DNA of 64,000 nucleotides from Ypsolopha sequella (GCA_934047225.1 OW204009.1:17930898-17994897), one strand, 5' to 3'; positions 32,958-44,528 are shown, counted from the stretch's first letter. The notes: generated from the sequence alone by a model not told the origin. Numbers and translations are program-made.

Positions 32958-33826
32958 GTTCGAGCATATTATGTCGGGGCGCAGCGCAAAATTCCCCCCA
33001 AATCGCTTCTATACAATTTATATGAGCACACGCATACAGCATATACGGCACAGTATGCCGGGGCGGAGCGGGCCGCATTATTACACGGCGGGTTTCCGTC
33101 CGTGCGATGCGCCAAGGCCCGTTGCGCCTGATTTGCAAATGATAGCAAAATCCGTATTACGATGATCACAAAGAAGTGATAATATTTGGAAGGAAATAGG
33201 GGAGATAGTGAAAGAACCTGGTAAGTAACTAAAACTGTAAAATGTTTTATTTAACTAACTTCCGGCAGTGTACTGGAAGTAGTTCACTTAGAGCATCCTT
33301 CCGAATAGCACCTGCGCGAATAGCACCAAGCCAAGTCCACGAAGAGCACCTACGACTCAGCAGCCTACTGTTGGGATGTATTTGTTTTACAGGGTGTTAT
33401 TAAATGAAAGATATCGATAAAAATAACTAGAATGTTTATTAATTACACATACTTACGTACGTACAAAATCTGTCTAGGAGACATTTAAAAATAAAAAATA
33501 ATAAAAATCGATATGATTTTTAAAATATGAAAATCGTATTGTACGTAAGTATGTGTAATTAATAAACATTCTAGTAATTTTTATCGATATATTTCATTTA
33601 ATAACGCCCTGTAAAACAAATACATCCCAGCAGTAGGCTGCTGAGTCGTAGGTGCTCTTCGTGGACTTGGCTTGGTGCTATTCGGACGGGTGGACTAGTT
33701 CGTGTACTATACTTAAAATCCGACAATGCACTGCGACCGGGCGCGTCACTGATTTGCCAAGTACGCATTTTGCGCTGCGATGCGGCTTGCCAAGACCCGC
33801 TGCGGCCCGACATAGTATGCTCGAAC
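32958..33826. mobile_element. Putative DNA transposon with 29-bp TIRs and nested foldback
   Basis: The left end GTTCGAGCATATTATGTCGG and the inverted right end GTTCGAGCATACTATGTCGG match at about 27 of 29 bases, through GCGCAGCG. There are GC-rich subterminal repeats inside each end. A large foldback (33318-33684) sits within it. No transposase frame. Confidence 0.65.
33318..33684. repeat. Long foldback, arms of about 155 bp
   Basis: From CGAATAGCACCAAGCCAAGT the left arm pairs almost continuously with the right arm ending in ACTTGGCTTGGTGCTATTCG. The arms contain CAGGGTGTTATTAAATGAAA and TTATTAATTACACATACTTA. The loop is about 70 bp. Confidence 0.88.
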
Positions 33827-33829
33827 TTT

Positions 33830-34141
33830 GGGTGCGTCCATGAATTACGTGACACATATTTGACTGAGTTTTGACCCCCCCCTCTAGTGACATCTTGATG
33901 ACATTCTCTTAACCCTCCCCTCCCCTCCGTAATGTCATGTGACTTTTATCGTGAGTGAAAGGCAAATAAATTTATCAACGAATTATTTATCATACAAATT
34001 ATATTCAGAGATACTTGTATGTATTACCCTATTATTAAAATTTATGACCCTCCCCCTCCCTTCTTCGTGATAACCCAAAGTAACACTGGACGACCACCCC
34101 CTTTTTCCTAATTAGCGTCACGTAAAATGTATGGACGCCCC
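33830..34141. mobile_element. MITE with C-rich interior
   Basis: Ends GGGTGCGTCCATGAATTACG and, inverted, GGGGCGTCCATACATTTTAC, giving TIRs of about 24 bp around ACGTGAC. The interior has blocks of CCCCCCCTC and CCCTCCCC. It starts 4 bp after the previous element. Confidence 0.78.
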
Positions 34142-35398
34142 GAGGATTAGTCGAAGAATATTTCTTGTTCGTATTGAAGTAATTTTTTTTGTCCGTGGCC
34201 GCAATATTAAAAAGAAAGTGAAAATCGTGGAAGCCAAAATACTTAAAAAAGCTTTTTCAGTGTGTCTTAGGGTTCCGCACCAAATGAAGTAAGCTGCTTT
34301 GGCTCTTGTTTTTCATATTACAATTTTTCATTACTTAATATTTATAACACGATATGTATGCATTACTTTTTTTTCGTCGAAGCTGCGTGTGTGTGTGTAA
34401 AACTGTATCATATTTAGTAATTTCAATAGGGCAGACTTCGGACTACGGAATAAATATTTTTATCAACGATTTTGTTTTTTTAATTTCATTATCAAATTAA
34501 TTACCATATCAGATACATCGTCTTGGGTTATTCCCAGAACTCCAAAATCCATTGTTCTCAAAAAAATAAAATTTTATACAGAGATTCCCATGACTCCAAA
34601 AATTAATTTGTAGAAAATATTCATTTATATTTATTTATTCTTGTTGCACACAGAAAACTTAATTCTAAATTATATAATAAAAGTTATGTACAATGGCGTG
34701 CTTATCTCAATAATGAGATTTAATTTCCCACCGGCTCCAAAAGCTATCATGTACAGTCACATTGTATATAAATAACAAATTCAACTAGAAGCATATAAAT
34801 ATACTACAGCGCACTACGAAGCGTTTCTTAGGAAAAACGCAATGGCCCTCATATATTCATTACGACTTAGTAAACTGATGCACAGTCTTAAAAAATATAA
34901 AAGCGTAGATGGATACATAATTAAAAAATTAGGTGATTTGATATACTCTATATTAGAATATTTATAAAAGAATCACAGCTAAACACAGTCTATCGCAAAT
35001 TTATAATATTAAAAATTAAACGCTTTCCAAAAATTTTAAACAGAACGCTATAAGGGTTTCACTGACATGGGTCTAGCTTTTAGTAAAACTGTGTGTTCGT
35101 CCTGTTCTGCATATATGTACAGTTAATGTTTTGGAGCCGACGAGAATAAAATTATGATAATAATAAATATTACATTGAATTTTTGGAGCCTTAGGAAGAG
35201 ATTTTTGGAGCTCTGGGAATAACCCATCGTCTTGACACGAATCCCCGAAAGGGTGTCAGAGGTGTTGCCGAGTATCACTCTACACTCGCACACCCACGTT
35301 TCAATGACGATTATTACGTCCTATCGTGAAGGGTGGTGAGCCCTATTTCTCGTAATTAGGATCCAAATATGGATCCACACAGCTTAACCATAGACTAA
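34142..35398. other. AT-rich intergenic, no gene
   Basis: 34540-35230 carries scattered CTCCAAAA/TTTTGGAG motifs that suggest another old inverted-repeat element, but I could not fix its ends. 35240-35390 is mostly unique sequence. Confidence 0.4.
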
Positions 35399-35406
35399 GT
35401 ATTACG

Positions 35407-37169
35407 CAAAGATTTCAAAAGTAAAGATTTGCCCTTACCGTACTATGACAGCACCAAAATGTTTCCACCTTTAAATAGGTGACGCTCACACGTTTGAAAT
35501 CAGTGCTCATCTGAACACAGTGATAGTTGGACGCGGTAAGGCGATATGCGAAAAAAATACGGGTGTTTCTCTGTTGTGTATTTCATGAAATACACGGAAA
35601 ATTATAATCAGTTTCTAGTATATGCATCTTCACTATATAATCTAGGGATTTGAAATTGGAAAACATGTTTAGATAAATTTTCTTCGATAGCAATACGACG
35701 GCATAATACATATGACGGCATCATTACAAAGAAGGGCTTAATTACAGAAAAGTGACTTTCGAGAAAACGGCAAAAAACTGTCAAAAATTTATTTTGTTCC
35801 GCCGGGTGTTAAATTAGGGGATTAATACATATTTTTTGTAAAATTAGGTTGCTAACATCATGTTTTATTTTTATGAGAAAGAAATTTACAAATATTTATC
35901 ACTAAACCAGAAAAATCCTCAAAAATCCTTTTTATGTTCATATTGCAGACGAAAATTTTCATGAATTTTGAACAATAAGGGACGTTATTGGCTATTTAAG
36001 CCCTTTTTTATTAGTAAAATGAAATTAAGGTATTCTTTCTTAAGACATACTCATTTGAAATCAAGCTCATTAATACAGTTTAGGCCCTAGTTTTTGAAGA
36101 ATCGTTTGCTTTCGTTCTTCTGTTATCTCACGTGGTTCTGCTTTGGCAATTGGTTCAGTCATTCCTTGTTTAATAGCCCTCACTTTTAAAAAGTCCAACT
36201 CTGTGTCATCATCATCACATTTTTTCTCGTAAAATAGTGATGATTGGCCTCTTTGAAAATTAATCTCACAAACATCGTGTAATTATACACGGTTCTTTGA
36301 ATTTTGTATTTAATATTGCGAAAAATAATCTTTCAATTCTAAGAAATTTTTGACACTCATCGTTTTCACGATAGTCTTACCTTTTTAATTTTACGAACAG
36401 CGTCTGGAAAATCATCAAAATCGTAGACTTTTTTTCATTGTCTTAAACTGTCTTTCAACCTGATAATGGAACTCATCGGCGGCCATAAAAGTATGACCCG
36501 GAACAAAGTATCTTAAAGTCAATCTCACAAGAAATTTCAGGAGAGTTGACTACAAAGCTGAGGTATTAAAATAACATGCAATTTTTATTTTGGCTTGTAC
36601 AGTTGTCAAGCCATAAGACAATTCCTGTAGAATCTCTGTGCTGTTTAAGAAATTCCTTGAGTGTGCTCCCTATGTCTTTCTTACATCACCCAGAGATAGC
36701 CTCAAGCCATAACGTAACAAATGTTGTCAGATTATTCATCCCTCCAAGTAGCACAAAACTTTCATTAAAGGCTATCAACCTTAGACAAAATATGACAAGT
36801 TTGAAAACCTCAAGTCTAGAAAGCATAATCAGATCAGCAGAAAAGAAAATAATTTCTTTTGGATCTGCGTCATTACTCAAATCAACATCTTCTGCATACT
36901 TTGTTCGGGCTGCTATACGAGTATATTTATCTCTATGCTGATCAAATTCAACACATTCAATACAATTCCTGTGCCATATCAGTCGATAGTGTGGATTGTG
37001 TAAATGGTAAATCTCACTATCTTCACACTCCTCGTGTCCCAATTTTGTGAAGGATATTTTCATTTCGTTCAATTTCTTATGGTATAAATCATGAGAAATT
37101 GTGGGCAACTCATGTTCAATAGCAATAGATTTTAGGTGCCAGGGCTCATCTAAACTTTTGAAATTTTTG
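35407..37169 (-). mobile_element. DNA transposon with decayed transposase and 8-bp target duplication
   Basis: Ends CAAAGATTTCAAAAG and, inverted, CAAAAATTTCAAAAG. The flanks GTATTACG at 35399-35406 and 37170-37177 are a perfect 8-bp duplication. Subterminal words (GCCCTTACCGT on the left, CCAGGGCTCATCT on the right) recur in the 298-bp MITE at 55508-55805, which is clearly its deletion derivative. The minus strand holds a broken transposase. Confidence 0.9.
36400..37108 (-). pseudogene. Transposase remnant (DUF7869-like)
   Basis: The minus-strand frame 37108-36686 gives about 140 residues, including HNPHYRLIWHRNC and a FFSADLIML segment. A stop follows. Past it the frame still reads LWLDNCTSQNKN, then after further breaks a segment like VYDFDDF. 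The DNC-S-QNKN motif with this order is typical of a widespread insect transposase family; the DUF7869 label is from memory. It contains stops and frameshifts and is not functional. Confidence 0.6.
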
Positions 37170-37535
37170 GTATTACGTAGTACCTACTTTGCGATTGCAG
37201 TATACACAATACATAGATAATAAGGTTTTGTTGAGGAACTATTAAGTAAATGTTTGATTTGTTCTGTTTCGATTATTTAGAAAAAGGCGGGTTTTTCACA
37301 ATCCGGCTGCTAAACCGCTCTTAACGAAACATAGGGGACCAGTATACAACGTGTAAGTAGATAACAAGAAAATATAAATATACCGTCACGACATCTATCC
37401 CCGAGGGCAGCGCCGGCGCCGCCGGCTCTAGCCTATGTACAACAGTGCGCGCCATCATGAAGCAACAAGTGCTTCATGGCGCCAATCTTTTAGTCGCCTC
37501 TGAATGAGTTACGATTGCAAGCTTGCGCAGCCCCC
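37170..37535. other. Intergenic, no gene
   Basis: A short GC-rich patch at 37395-37500 with GGCGCC-rich sequence and a CTTCATGGCGCC / ATGAAGC inversion. Nothing else recognised. Confidence 0.4.
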
Positions 37536-37990
37536 CTATTCTGTATCTTTAGTTGCCAACTGAACTAGGTGCCTATCATCAAAAACATAGCTAAAAACTG
37601 AAATTTCAAAATTGCCTTTAGTGGGTATTGAACTATTAACAATCTGTGTCGTTACTTCAAGTGCGAACATATCCTTAGGAAATCGGAATTCGATAGTATA
37701 TCTATGTTTTTGATGATATACACCCAGTCCAGAGGGCCTATTATGTATCTTTAGTTGCCATTTAAACTGGATGCCTATCATCAAAAACATACATTTACTA
37801 TCGAATTCCGATTGTCTAAGGATATGTTTGCACTTGAAGTGACGTCACGGTTCGTAAATAGTTCAATACCCACTAATAGCAATTTTGAAAGTTTCGTTTT
37901 TAGCTATGTTTTTGATGATAGGCACCTAGTCCAGTTGGCAACTAAAGATACAGAATAGAGGGGCAGAAGGCAACTAGAGATACATAATAG
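37536..37990. mobile_element. MITE with a reversed copy of the same family nested in it
   Basis: The host copy starts CTATTCTGTATC at 37536, runs to about 37731, and resumes at about 37969 with GGCAACTAGAGATACATAAT. Between them sits a second copy (37738-37958) in the opposite orientation with both its own ends. Same family as 26388-26608. The result is a roughly 420-bp near-palindrome. Confidence 0.82.
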
Positions 37991-38336
37991 GCCCGCAGGT
38001 ACAGTCAAGGAAACAATAATATCAACGGTTGATTATTAAATGTTTACTGTAAGTGGGAAGGTGTACTTGTTGTACCTACCTATTTAATTATTTATTCATT
38101 ATTTTAGTGCAATCTTAACTTTATGAATAAAAGGCATTAAAATATAAACACCATTTTCGTACATTGTCGCCTTAAAACGCTATAACGTCCGCGAGGCATA
38201 ACAACAACAATAAACTTTTACAAACTAAATCAACAAAACATTAACAAACTAATTCAACAAAACAATAGATAAAGGCAAGAAAAACAATTCAAGATTCAAC
38301 GATCAACTTAACGAATCATAGAATTTTTTCCTCGAA

Positions 38337-38480
38337 GGTGATGATGATGATGATGATGTCCTCCTCATCGTAGTCCGACGACGGCGACCTCATGATTTGA
38401 TGGACTTCTACGGCGATGAGCGCGAATATGACTCGCGAAACCCAGCTTGGTTCTAAAAGTCCGATTACATTTTTGATCTT
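38337..38480 (-). pseudogene. 3' end of an RTE-like LINE (truncated)
   Basis: The minus strand encodes CNRTFRTKLGFASHIRAHRR, a C2H2-like motif found at the C-terminus of RTE-type LINE proteins. A stop follows, and then an ATC-triplet tail (about 38338-38360). Everything upstream is gone. Confidence 0.6.
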
Positions 38481-38789
38481 GATTTTTATGATATTCTTTG
38501 ACATGCTTTTTATTACTATTATTCATTGTTATTATCACTTTAATTTTAATGCTTTTCAATTATTTGTAATGATTAATATATATGTTTTTTTTTTACAAGA
38601 TCCTATGTGACATTTATTTTTAATATGCATGTTAGTAAATAAGTGAAAAATTTGTATGCCTATTCACAGGCAAAACATAGTGCACTTACTTTAAACAATC
38701 ACCAACTTGTATGTTACAATTACCTATGTTAACAAATAAAGAATGATTTGATTTGATTTGATTTGATTTGATTTACAGCGACCGCAGTG

Positions 38790-39309
38790 TAGTTCACCGC
38801 GACCGTTGTACGTGTATGTGTATGTGGGTTTTGGACGAGTCTTGCGCTGCTGCCGGTTGGAGTCAAGGGTCTCGAGTCTGGTTTCCTCGAACTCCTTTAC
38901 ACGATTATGGATGACCGAGCGCCACCCAATGCGCTCGCGAGCAGCTTCCTCCCAACTGCCAGGCGGAATGCCACAGGCGGTTAGATGCCTTTTCAGGACA
39001 TCTTTATAACGAAGATGCTGTCCACCGGCTTTTCGCGCTCCGTATGACAGCTGGGAGTAAAAGACTTCTTTGGGCAGTCTCGCATCTTCCATGCGTACCA
39101 CATGACCGCACCACCTAAGCTGAGTTTTCATCAGCATTGCTTCCATGCCGTGCATTTGTGTCCGCCTCAGAACTTCCGTATTTGGAACACGGTCCTGCCA
39201 GGTTATCCTCAGGATGTTACGAAGGCACCTCATGTGGAAAGCATCCAGTTTTTTAACGTTTTTGCTATAGAGGCACCATGTTTCGGAGGCATATAGGCAG
39301 GACAATTGC
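38790..39309 (-). pseudogene. RTE-like ORF2 C-terminal region
   Basis: After another shift near 39300 the frame encodes SETWCLYSKNVKKLDAFHMR, LRWCGHVVRMEDARLPKEVF and GGQHLRYKDVLKRHL, the conserved post-RT region of RTE-like proteins. The true stop is uncertain because the frame runs into the AATCA tail. Confidence 0.85.
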
Positions 39310-40690
39310 CTTATAGACGGCCAGCTTCGTCTTCAGTTTTAGGTCGTGTGATTTCCAGACTCTGTCATTGAGTTTGCCAAAGGCGGAAGCGGCTCTTGCA
39401 ATCCGCACCGGAATCTCAGTGTCCAGACGGTTGTCATTTCTGATCTCAGTTCCAAGGTAGCGGAAGTGAGATACCACGTCTAAGACACGCTCGCCCAGGA
39501 GAACGTTGGGTGTTTCTGAAGGGTTCCCCCGCGGTGGTTGTACCAGTACCTGAGTCTTGGAAGCGCTGATTTTTAAGCCGAATTTTTTGCAAGAGGCATG
39601 AAAATGGTCCAGATAAGTTTGGAGTTTGCTATGACTATCGGCCATGAAGCAAGCATCATCCGCGTATAGAGCATCCAGAATGCGAAGCTGGTGACATTTT
39701 CCTTTTGCCCGGAATCTTGACAAGTCGAAGACTCCCTTGTCGGTGCGTACAGTGACGGAGATGGGATCGTCACAGCGCTGATAGCATCTGAAATAACAGC
39801 TCCGAAGAAAATCCCAAAGAGTGTTGGAGCCATTACGCAGCCCTGTTTGACGCCGCACGTCACCGGAAACCCCTCAGAAAGGCTGTCATCGAACTGCACT
39901 CTTCCCAGCATGGTGTCGTGAAATTGACGAATGATATTTACGAACTTCGAAGGGCAGCCAGATCGCCTTAGGACTTCCCAAAGAGCCTCCCGGGGCACAC
40001 GGTCAAATGCTTTTTCAAGGTCAATAAAGCAGAGGTATAACGGTTGTTGTTGTTCTAAGGACTTTTCTTCTATTTGTTTGACGACAAATATCGCGTCAAT
40101 AGTTCCCCTGTTAGACCGGAAACCACATTGGCTCTCGGGTAAGATATTTTCGGATCGTGCACTAAGTCGTGAATTTATCATATGTGCAAGAATCTTTCCT
40201 GCAACGGCGAGTAGATAAATTCCTCGGTATGATCCGCAATCTGGGGCGTCACCTTTGCCTTTGTACAGGGTGCAAATGGAGGCGTCCTTCCATGCTTGTG
40301 GGATGGTTTCTTTGGTCCAGATCTTCAAAATGAGTTCATATAAGCTTTTGTGGATAGCTGGACCACCGTACTTAAATATTTCTGGAGGTAGGCCATCGGA
40401 ACCAGGGGCTTTACCATTTTGGAGTCGTTCAATAGACTTTCGCATTTCAAGGAAGGTGGGAGGATTGTCAAGTACAATGATTTCCGGCCTGCACGGTATG
40501 CTTGCAAGATACGTAGGGTCAAATGTGGAGCTGGGCAAATTGAGGACGCTCTGAAAATGCTCTGTCCATCTAGATAGGATGTCTTTTTTGTCTGTGAGAC
40601 GTCTGGATCCATCAAGCGTGCGCATGGGAACAACCTTTTTTACTTTAGGTCCGAAGACGGTTTGAAGACTTTGGTAAAATTTCCCGATCT
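39310..40690 (-). pseudogene. RTE-like reverse transcriptase (frameshifted)
   Basis: The frame 40727-39573 carries NGKAPGSDGLPPEIF, LYKGKGDAPDCGSYRGI, SQCGFRSNRGT, motif A FIDLEKAFDRV and VKQGCVMAPTLF. A frame change near 39785 precedes the catalytic LDALYADDACF block and the thumb region in the frame 39858-39265. Motifs are conserved but no single frame spans them. Confidence 0.88.
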
Positions 40691-41933
40691 GCTTAGTTGC
40701 AGCTCTCGTGCTCTTTCGAACCACCAAGCGTCCTTAAGGGAGCGGATTTTCCGTTTTAGTGTTTTTTGAACGGAACTTCTCTGAAATGACGTGGTGTTGG
40801 GATTCTGAAGAAAGCGTCTATATTCTTCGAGAAGAGCTTTTATTTCGTGGTCATTCTCATCGAACCAGTCCTGGTGTTTTTTCGCTGGTAGCATGAGAGA
40901 ACCAGACGCTGCCTTGGTAAGGTTGTTAGCGATGGTTTCCCAGGATATCTCAATTGAATTCACGTCACCTGCAAGCTGATTTTTTGACGAAATAGCGCTG
41001 AAAGTGTTGTCAAGCCTGGCACTAGCATCGTTGTTATTGATAATATTTGAGAACAACGCTTTGATAGGCTTCTTATGAGGAGCTCGACGAGGTCTTTGTA
41101 TAACTAGACGCAACTTGGTTCTAACGAGGCGGTGATCGGTCCAGCCATTGGCACCTCTCATTGCGCGGGTTATAAGCACATCTTTGAGATCCTTTCTTCG
41201 TACTATCACATAGTCTATAAGATGCCAGTGTTTTGATCTGGGATGCATCCAGGTGGCTTTGTGTTTAGTAGGGAGACGAAAGAAGGTGTTTGTGATGGAC
41301 AGGTCGAACTGCGAACAGAATGTTAGAAGATCGAAACCGCTGCTGTTACAGTTGCCTATACCGTGCGGACCCAAAAAGTTGGTCCAAGCCGAGTTATCCG
41401 TGCCGACCCGAGCGTTGAAAGTTGAAAGGACCCAGGAGCAGGATCTTGTCTGTAGGTGGTATGTGATCAATAATGTTTCTAAGGTCGTCATAGAACTTGC
41501 CTTTGTCATCGTCGGAGGCCTTAAGTGTTGGTGCGTATGCACTAATGAGAAAAATATGCTTATTATCTTTGAGCAAAAGCCGCAGAGTCATAAGTCTGTC
41601 GTTTACACCCTTTGGCAACTCAGTCAGCGATCTGGCTATACTGGTTTTTATTGCAAAACTCACACCGTTTCCTCTTTTCTCAGTCGCAGGTCTACCAATC
41701 CAGTAGTATGTGTAGCCACTTCCTTTTTCAACGAGTTCACCCTCCTCCAACAGATGCGTCTCGGATATTGCTGCTATGTCAATTCCATATCTACAGAGCT
41801 CTTTGGCTATGATAGCAGTTTTCCTCTCTGGGCAAATATTATTTTCACTATCTACTAGCGTACGCACATTCCAAGCGGCAATGCATACATTCTTTGATTT
41901 GTTCGTATTCATTTTAATTTTCATATAGTTCAC
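40690..41933 (-). pseudogene. RTE-like endonuclease domain (frameshifted)
   Basis: 41933 to about 41430 encodes AAWNVRTL, then ISETHLLEEGE and ISAYAPT, typical of APE-type endonucleases. The GDFN block is broken: one frame ends LLLGPFN and the next resumes FNARVGTD, so an indel lies near 41425. The second frame continues to about 40690 with ATWMHPRS, LIDYVIVRR and the catalytic-type TDHRLV, then a basic linker. Confidence 0.85.
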
Positions 41934-42780
41934 ACCGCGTGTGTTCGATGCTCATACAGCCACGGTTACTGTATGAGTATGTATTTGGGGTGAGCTTTGT
42001 TTAGGCCACCTTTTCTAGGCCTCTCCCAGGATTTGGGAAGGCAGTGCGTCCCTAAATAGGGCTGCCTTGTCGTCAGGCGTGCTGCCGAGCTCGTCCTCTC
42101 ACCACCATGAGTCCGAAGAGCGACCACTCTCGCCTGACCGCCTGCGTGTAGCTTCCAGCTAGAGCCAATATCCCATCAAGACACAACCCCACCACCGGTG
42201 CACTATCGCCGCAGGACTTGGGTGAAAAAGTCCAGTCCATTGTCAAAGCGTGAGGTCATCTGCGCGTGAATAGTTTTCAGTAAGTGGTTGCGCTGGTACA
42301 GACTCACTCTCTCGTCCCTGTTTTCCGGGGGCCAATGGAGCGGTAACCCACCACGATTGGTGGAAAAAGGGATGCAGTTTCTGGCCGCCGGTTTCTCCTA
42401 CCTCTACCGGACGCCCTAGGCCTTCCACGATGCCTTGCTACCTCGCCGACTCCACCAAGGACCGATTGCTTATCAGCTGTGGTTTGCCGTCGTCACCGAG
42501 TCAGTCTTCATGCACATGCGGGAGGTGTCCGCGCCAAGTCTATATGCCGAAGCATGCAGACTTCCCCTCGACCAGGTTTAGCCCACGAGCCGACGTGGTT
42601 TACCGGGGTGTGGCCGCTGCGTGCACAACAGCTACTTGGAGCCACTGGTGAGAGTTTGTGGGACGCCTGTGGACCAGTGTGGCTCACCGCCCGAGATGGG
42701 CCGGCTGGCGAAACCTGAAAGGTACTACCACTAAACGTACCACTACCACCCCTCCTCCTCGAAGGTACTTGTCATGCAAC
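41934..42780 (-). other. GC-rich leader of the RTE-like LINE
   Basis: GC-rich and free of gene-like frames, directly upstream of the endonuclease. Its composition drops at about 42780-42990. Assignment as 5' UTR is inferred from position. Confidence 0.5.
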
Positions 42781-42989
42781 GCGTGCGTGTGTAGTGTACG
42801 GACGTAGCACTAACACTAACGCATAGTGTTGACGGACGCCTGCTAAATGGCGAGCGGGGGGTGTGGTGCGGCAAGCAGGCGGGTGTGCTCCGCGCCCTCG
42901 CTCCTGTAACGTCCCCCTGACACCGTAAAACGGCTATTGCGTCGCCTCTTGCGGCTATCTTCAGAGGCGACTCAAAGATTAGCGCGCAC

Positions 42990-43204
42990 CAGTGTTGCCA
43001 GACACACTGTAATTTAACACTGTAGCACTTAATAAAATTACAGTGTACGGAGACACTGTAATTTTCTAATGCAAAAAGTCACACAAGTTAGTTGAAAATG
43101 GCGAAAAATATGAAAATGAATGAATTCTACTGTAATTTGGTTCCAAACACTGTAATTTTGAGCCCTCAACACTGTAATATCAGTTTCCTCATCTGGCAAC
43201 ACTG
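42990..43204. mobile_element. hAT-type MITE with 8-bp target duplication
   Basis: Ends CAGTGTTGCCAGA and TCTGGCAACACTG. The flanks GCGCGCAC at 42982-42989 and 43205-43212 are identical. The interior repeats CACTGTAATTT several times. 215 bp, no ORF. Confidence 0.93.
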
Positions 43205-43322
43205 GCGCGCACTGTAGCGCCCGTGTGCAATCAGTACCCTGGCGTCCTCTAGTAGACGCGTGATCAAAATGGAATACTTAGTTATATTTACCCCAGTGAT
43301 CGGAAATTTGGGTGCAATTCCC

Positions 43323-43683
43323 ATCCATCCATCCATCGGCCTAGTTCGTCCACTGCTGGACATAAGCCTTTCCAGGACTTTGTCACTCCCGGCGGTCATC
43401 CTGGAAGAATTGCCCATACTCACACACGATGGGCAGGCGGGTTGGTGAGCGCGGTGCCGGAACCCTCGCACCAGTGACGCCGCTGCCCGTCACCAGTCTG
43501 TTCCATACAAGGCTCGGCTTTTAGGGGTGGACATACCGCCATCCATCGGTCCCAGGCATGGTGGGCCTCCTGGTTTTTTGCCTGTGAGCTGTCCTCTTAC
43601 TCTCCCCCGAATTACTTCGAGGGGGTCTCCAAGTAAGATGGTGGTACCTCCACAGTCGAACCCGGCATCATCTCTACCACCTT
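43323..43683 (-). mobile_element. SINE-like element, copy 1
   Basis: 361 bp flanked by a 12-bp duplication GGTGCAATTCCC (43311-43322 and 43684-43695), the mark of target-primed reverse transcription. The minus-strand 3' end has a GGAT-type tail (43323-43338). The 5' end reads GGTGGTAGAGATGATGCCGG then GGTTCGACTG, a weak A-box/B-box resemblance at unusually short spacing. Other copies: 48277-48631 and 54392-54773. Confidence 0.88.
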
Positions 43684-43698
43684 GGTGCAATTCCCAAT

Positions 43699-44064
43699 TT
43701 TTAAAAGATTTTTTTAATATTTTTTTTTAATAATTGCGCCATTTTAGGACATAGTTTTCATTATTTTGGTATAAAAATTAACCATTATTTTTTATGATTA
43801 AAAAAAAGTGGTCTGTCTCTGTCTGTCTACTCATCTGTCATCTAGCTGTCAAATTAGTCTGAGGCAAATTATTATAAATTTATCTTGATAGCAAAGGACA
43901 CATTTCTAAACAGCCATTACTCAAGTGACGTCACACGAGTGCAAATGGAAGTTGCAGCCTTTTCGTAGAAATATTCATCATCATGAGGTTTTTTTAGACC
44001 AAAACATCGGAAATACGGCTTATTAAACCTAATTCTCGAAATGGTTTTCGAATTAACACACCTT
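43699..44064 (-). repeat. Dispersed repeat family, copy 1
   Basis: On the minus strand it starts GGTGTGTTAATTCG and contains AATAAGCCGTATTT, a GTCTAAAAAAACC block, TGACGTCAC and a GACAGACAGAGACAGACC run. Related copies: 48632-48930 (+) and 52768-53013 (+). No ORF; class unknown. Confidence 0.75.
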
Positions 44065-44164
44065 AACATAATTTAATCTAAGCGAATTGTAAATGATGTT
44101 TAGCTTACGGTACGTCCCCGTGGACTCGCCGAGCAGAACTCGGGAGTAAAAAGTATTTGTAAAA

Positions 44165-44528
44165 AATAAACTTTTAACAAAAAAATAGTAACCGACTTCA
44201 ATAGTAACAGCAGTTATTCACTAAAAAGTTAATAATAATTCTATAAAGACAGATAGTACCGAAGCAACACTTTTGCCGACTTCTTTCTTCCTGAAACGTT
44301 ATGTTAAGTTAAGTTAAGTCGGCGTTCTTATATTGGTTTTTATGTTGCTATATCGTAGGAAATACGCCGACTTCTAGATAACATAATGTTTCAGTTCAGG
44401 AAGAAAGAAGTCGGCAAAAGTGTTGCTTCGGTACAATCGGTCTTTATAGAATTATTATTAACTTTTTAGTGAATGACTGCTGTTACTATTGAAGTCGGTT
44501 ACTATTTTTTTGTTAAAAGTTTATTTTA
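44165..44528. repeat. Large palindrome, arms of about 150 bp
   Basis: Left-arm words (AATAGTAACCGACTTC, ACACTTTTGCCGACTTC) return inverted in the right arm (GAAGTCGGCAAAAGTG, GAAGTCGGTTACTATT). A third arm-like copy lies at 45262-45460. Confidence 0.85.

Larger units (their letters stand above)
38744..42780 (-). mobile_element. RTE-like LINE, near full length but frameshifted
   Basis: On the minus strand: a GC-rich leader, endonuclease, reverse transcriptase, C-terminal domain and a 3' tail of AATCA repeats (38744-38773). The endonuclease resembles that of RTE elements, the same module as in bovine CFDP2, hence frequent misnaming as craniofacial development protein 2. At least four frame changes separate the domains. 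The 5' limit (about 42780) is estimated from base composition. Confidence 0.85.

Noticed and set aside
32540..33169. Several GC-rich open frames on both strands
   Set aside because: They overlap each other, show no family motifs, and coincide with inverted-repeat elements.
38806..41858. Plus-strand frames across the RTE-like LINE
   Set aside because: They are antisense to the minus-strand endonuclease and RT motifs and have no recognisable domains.
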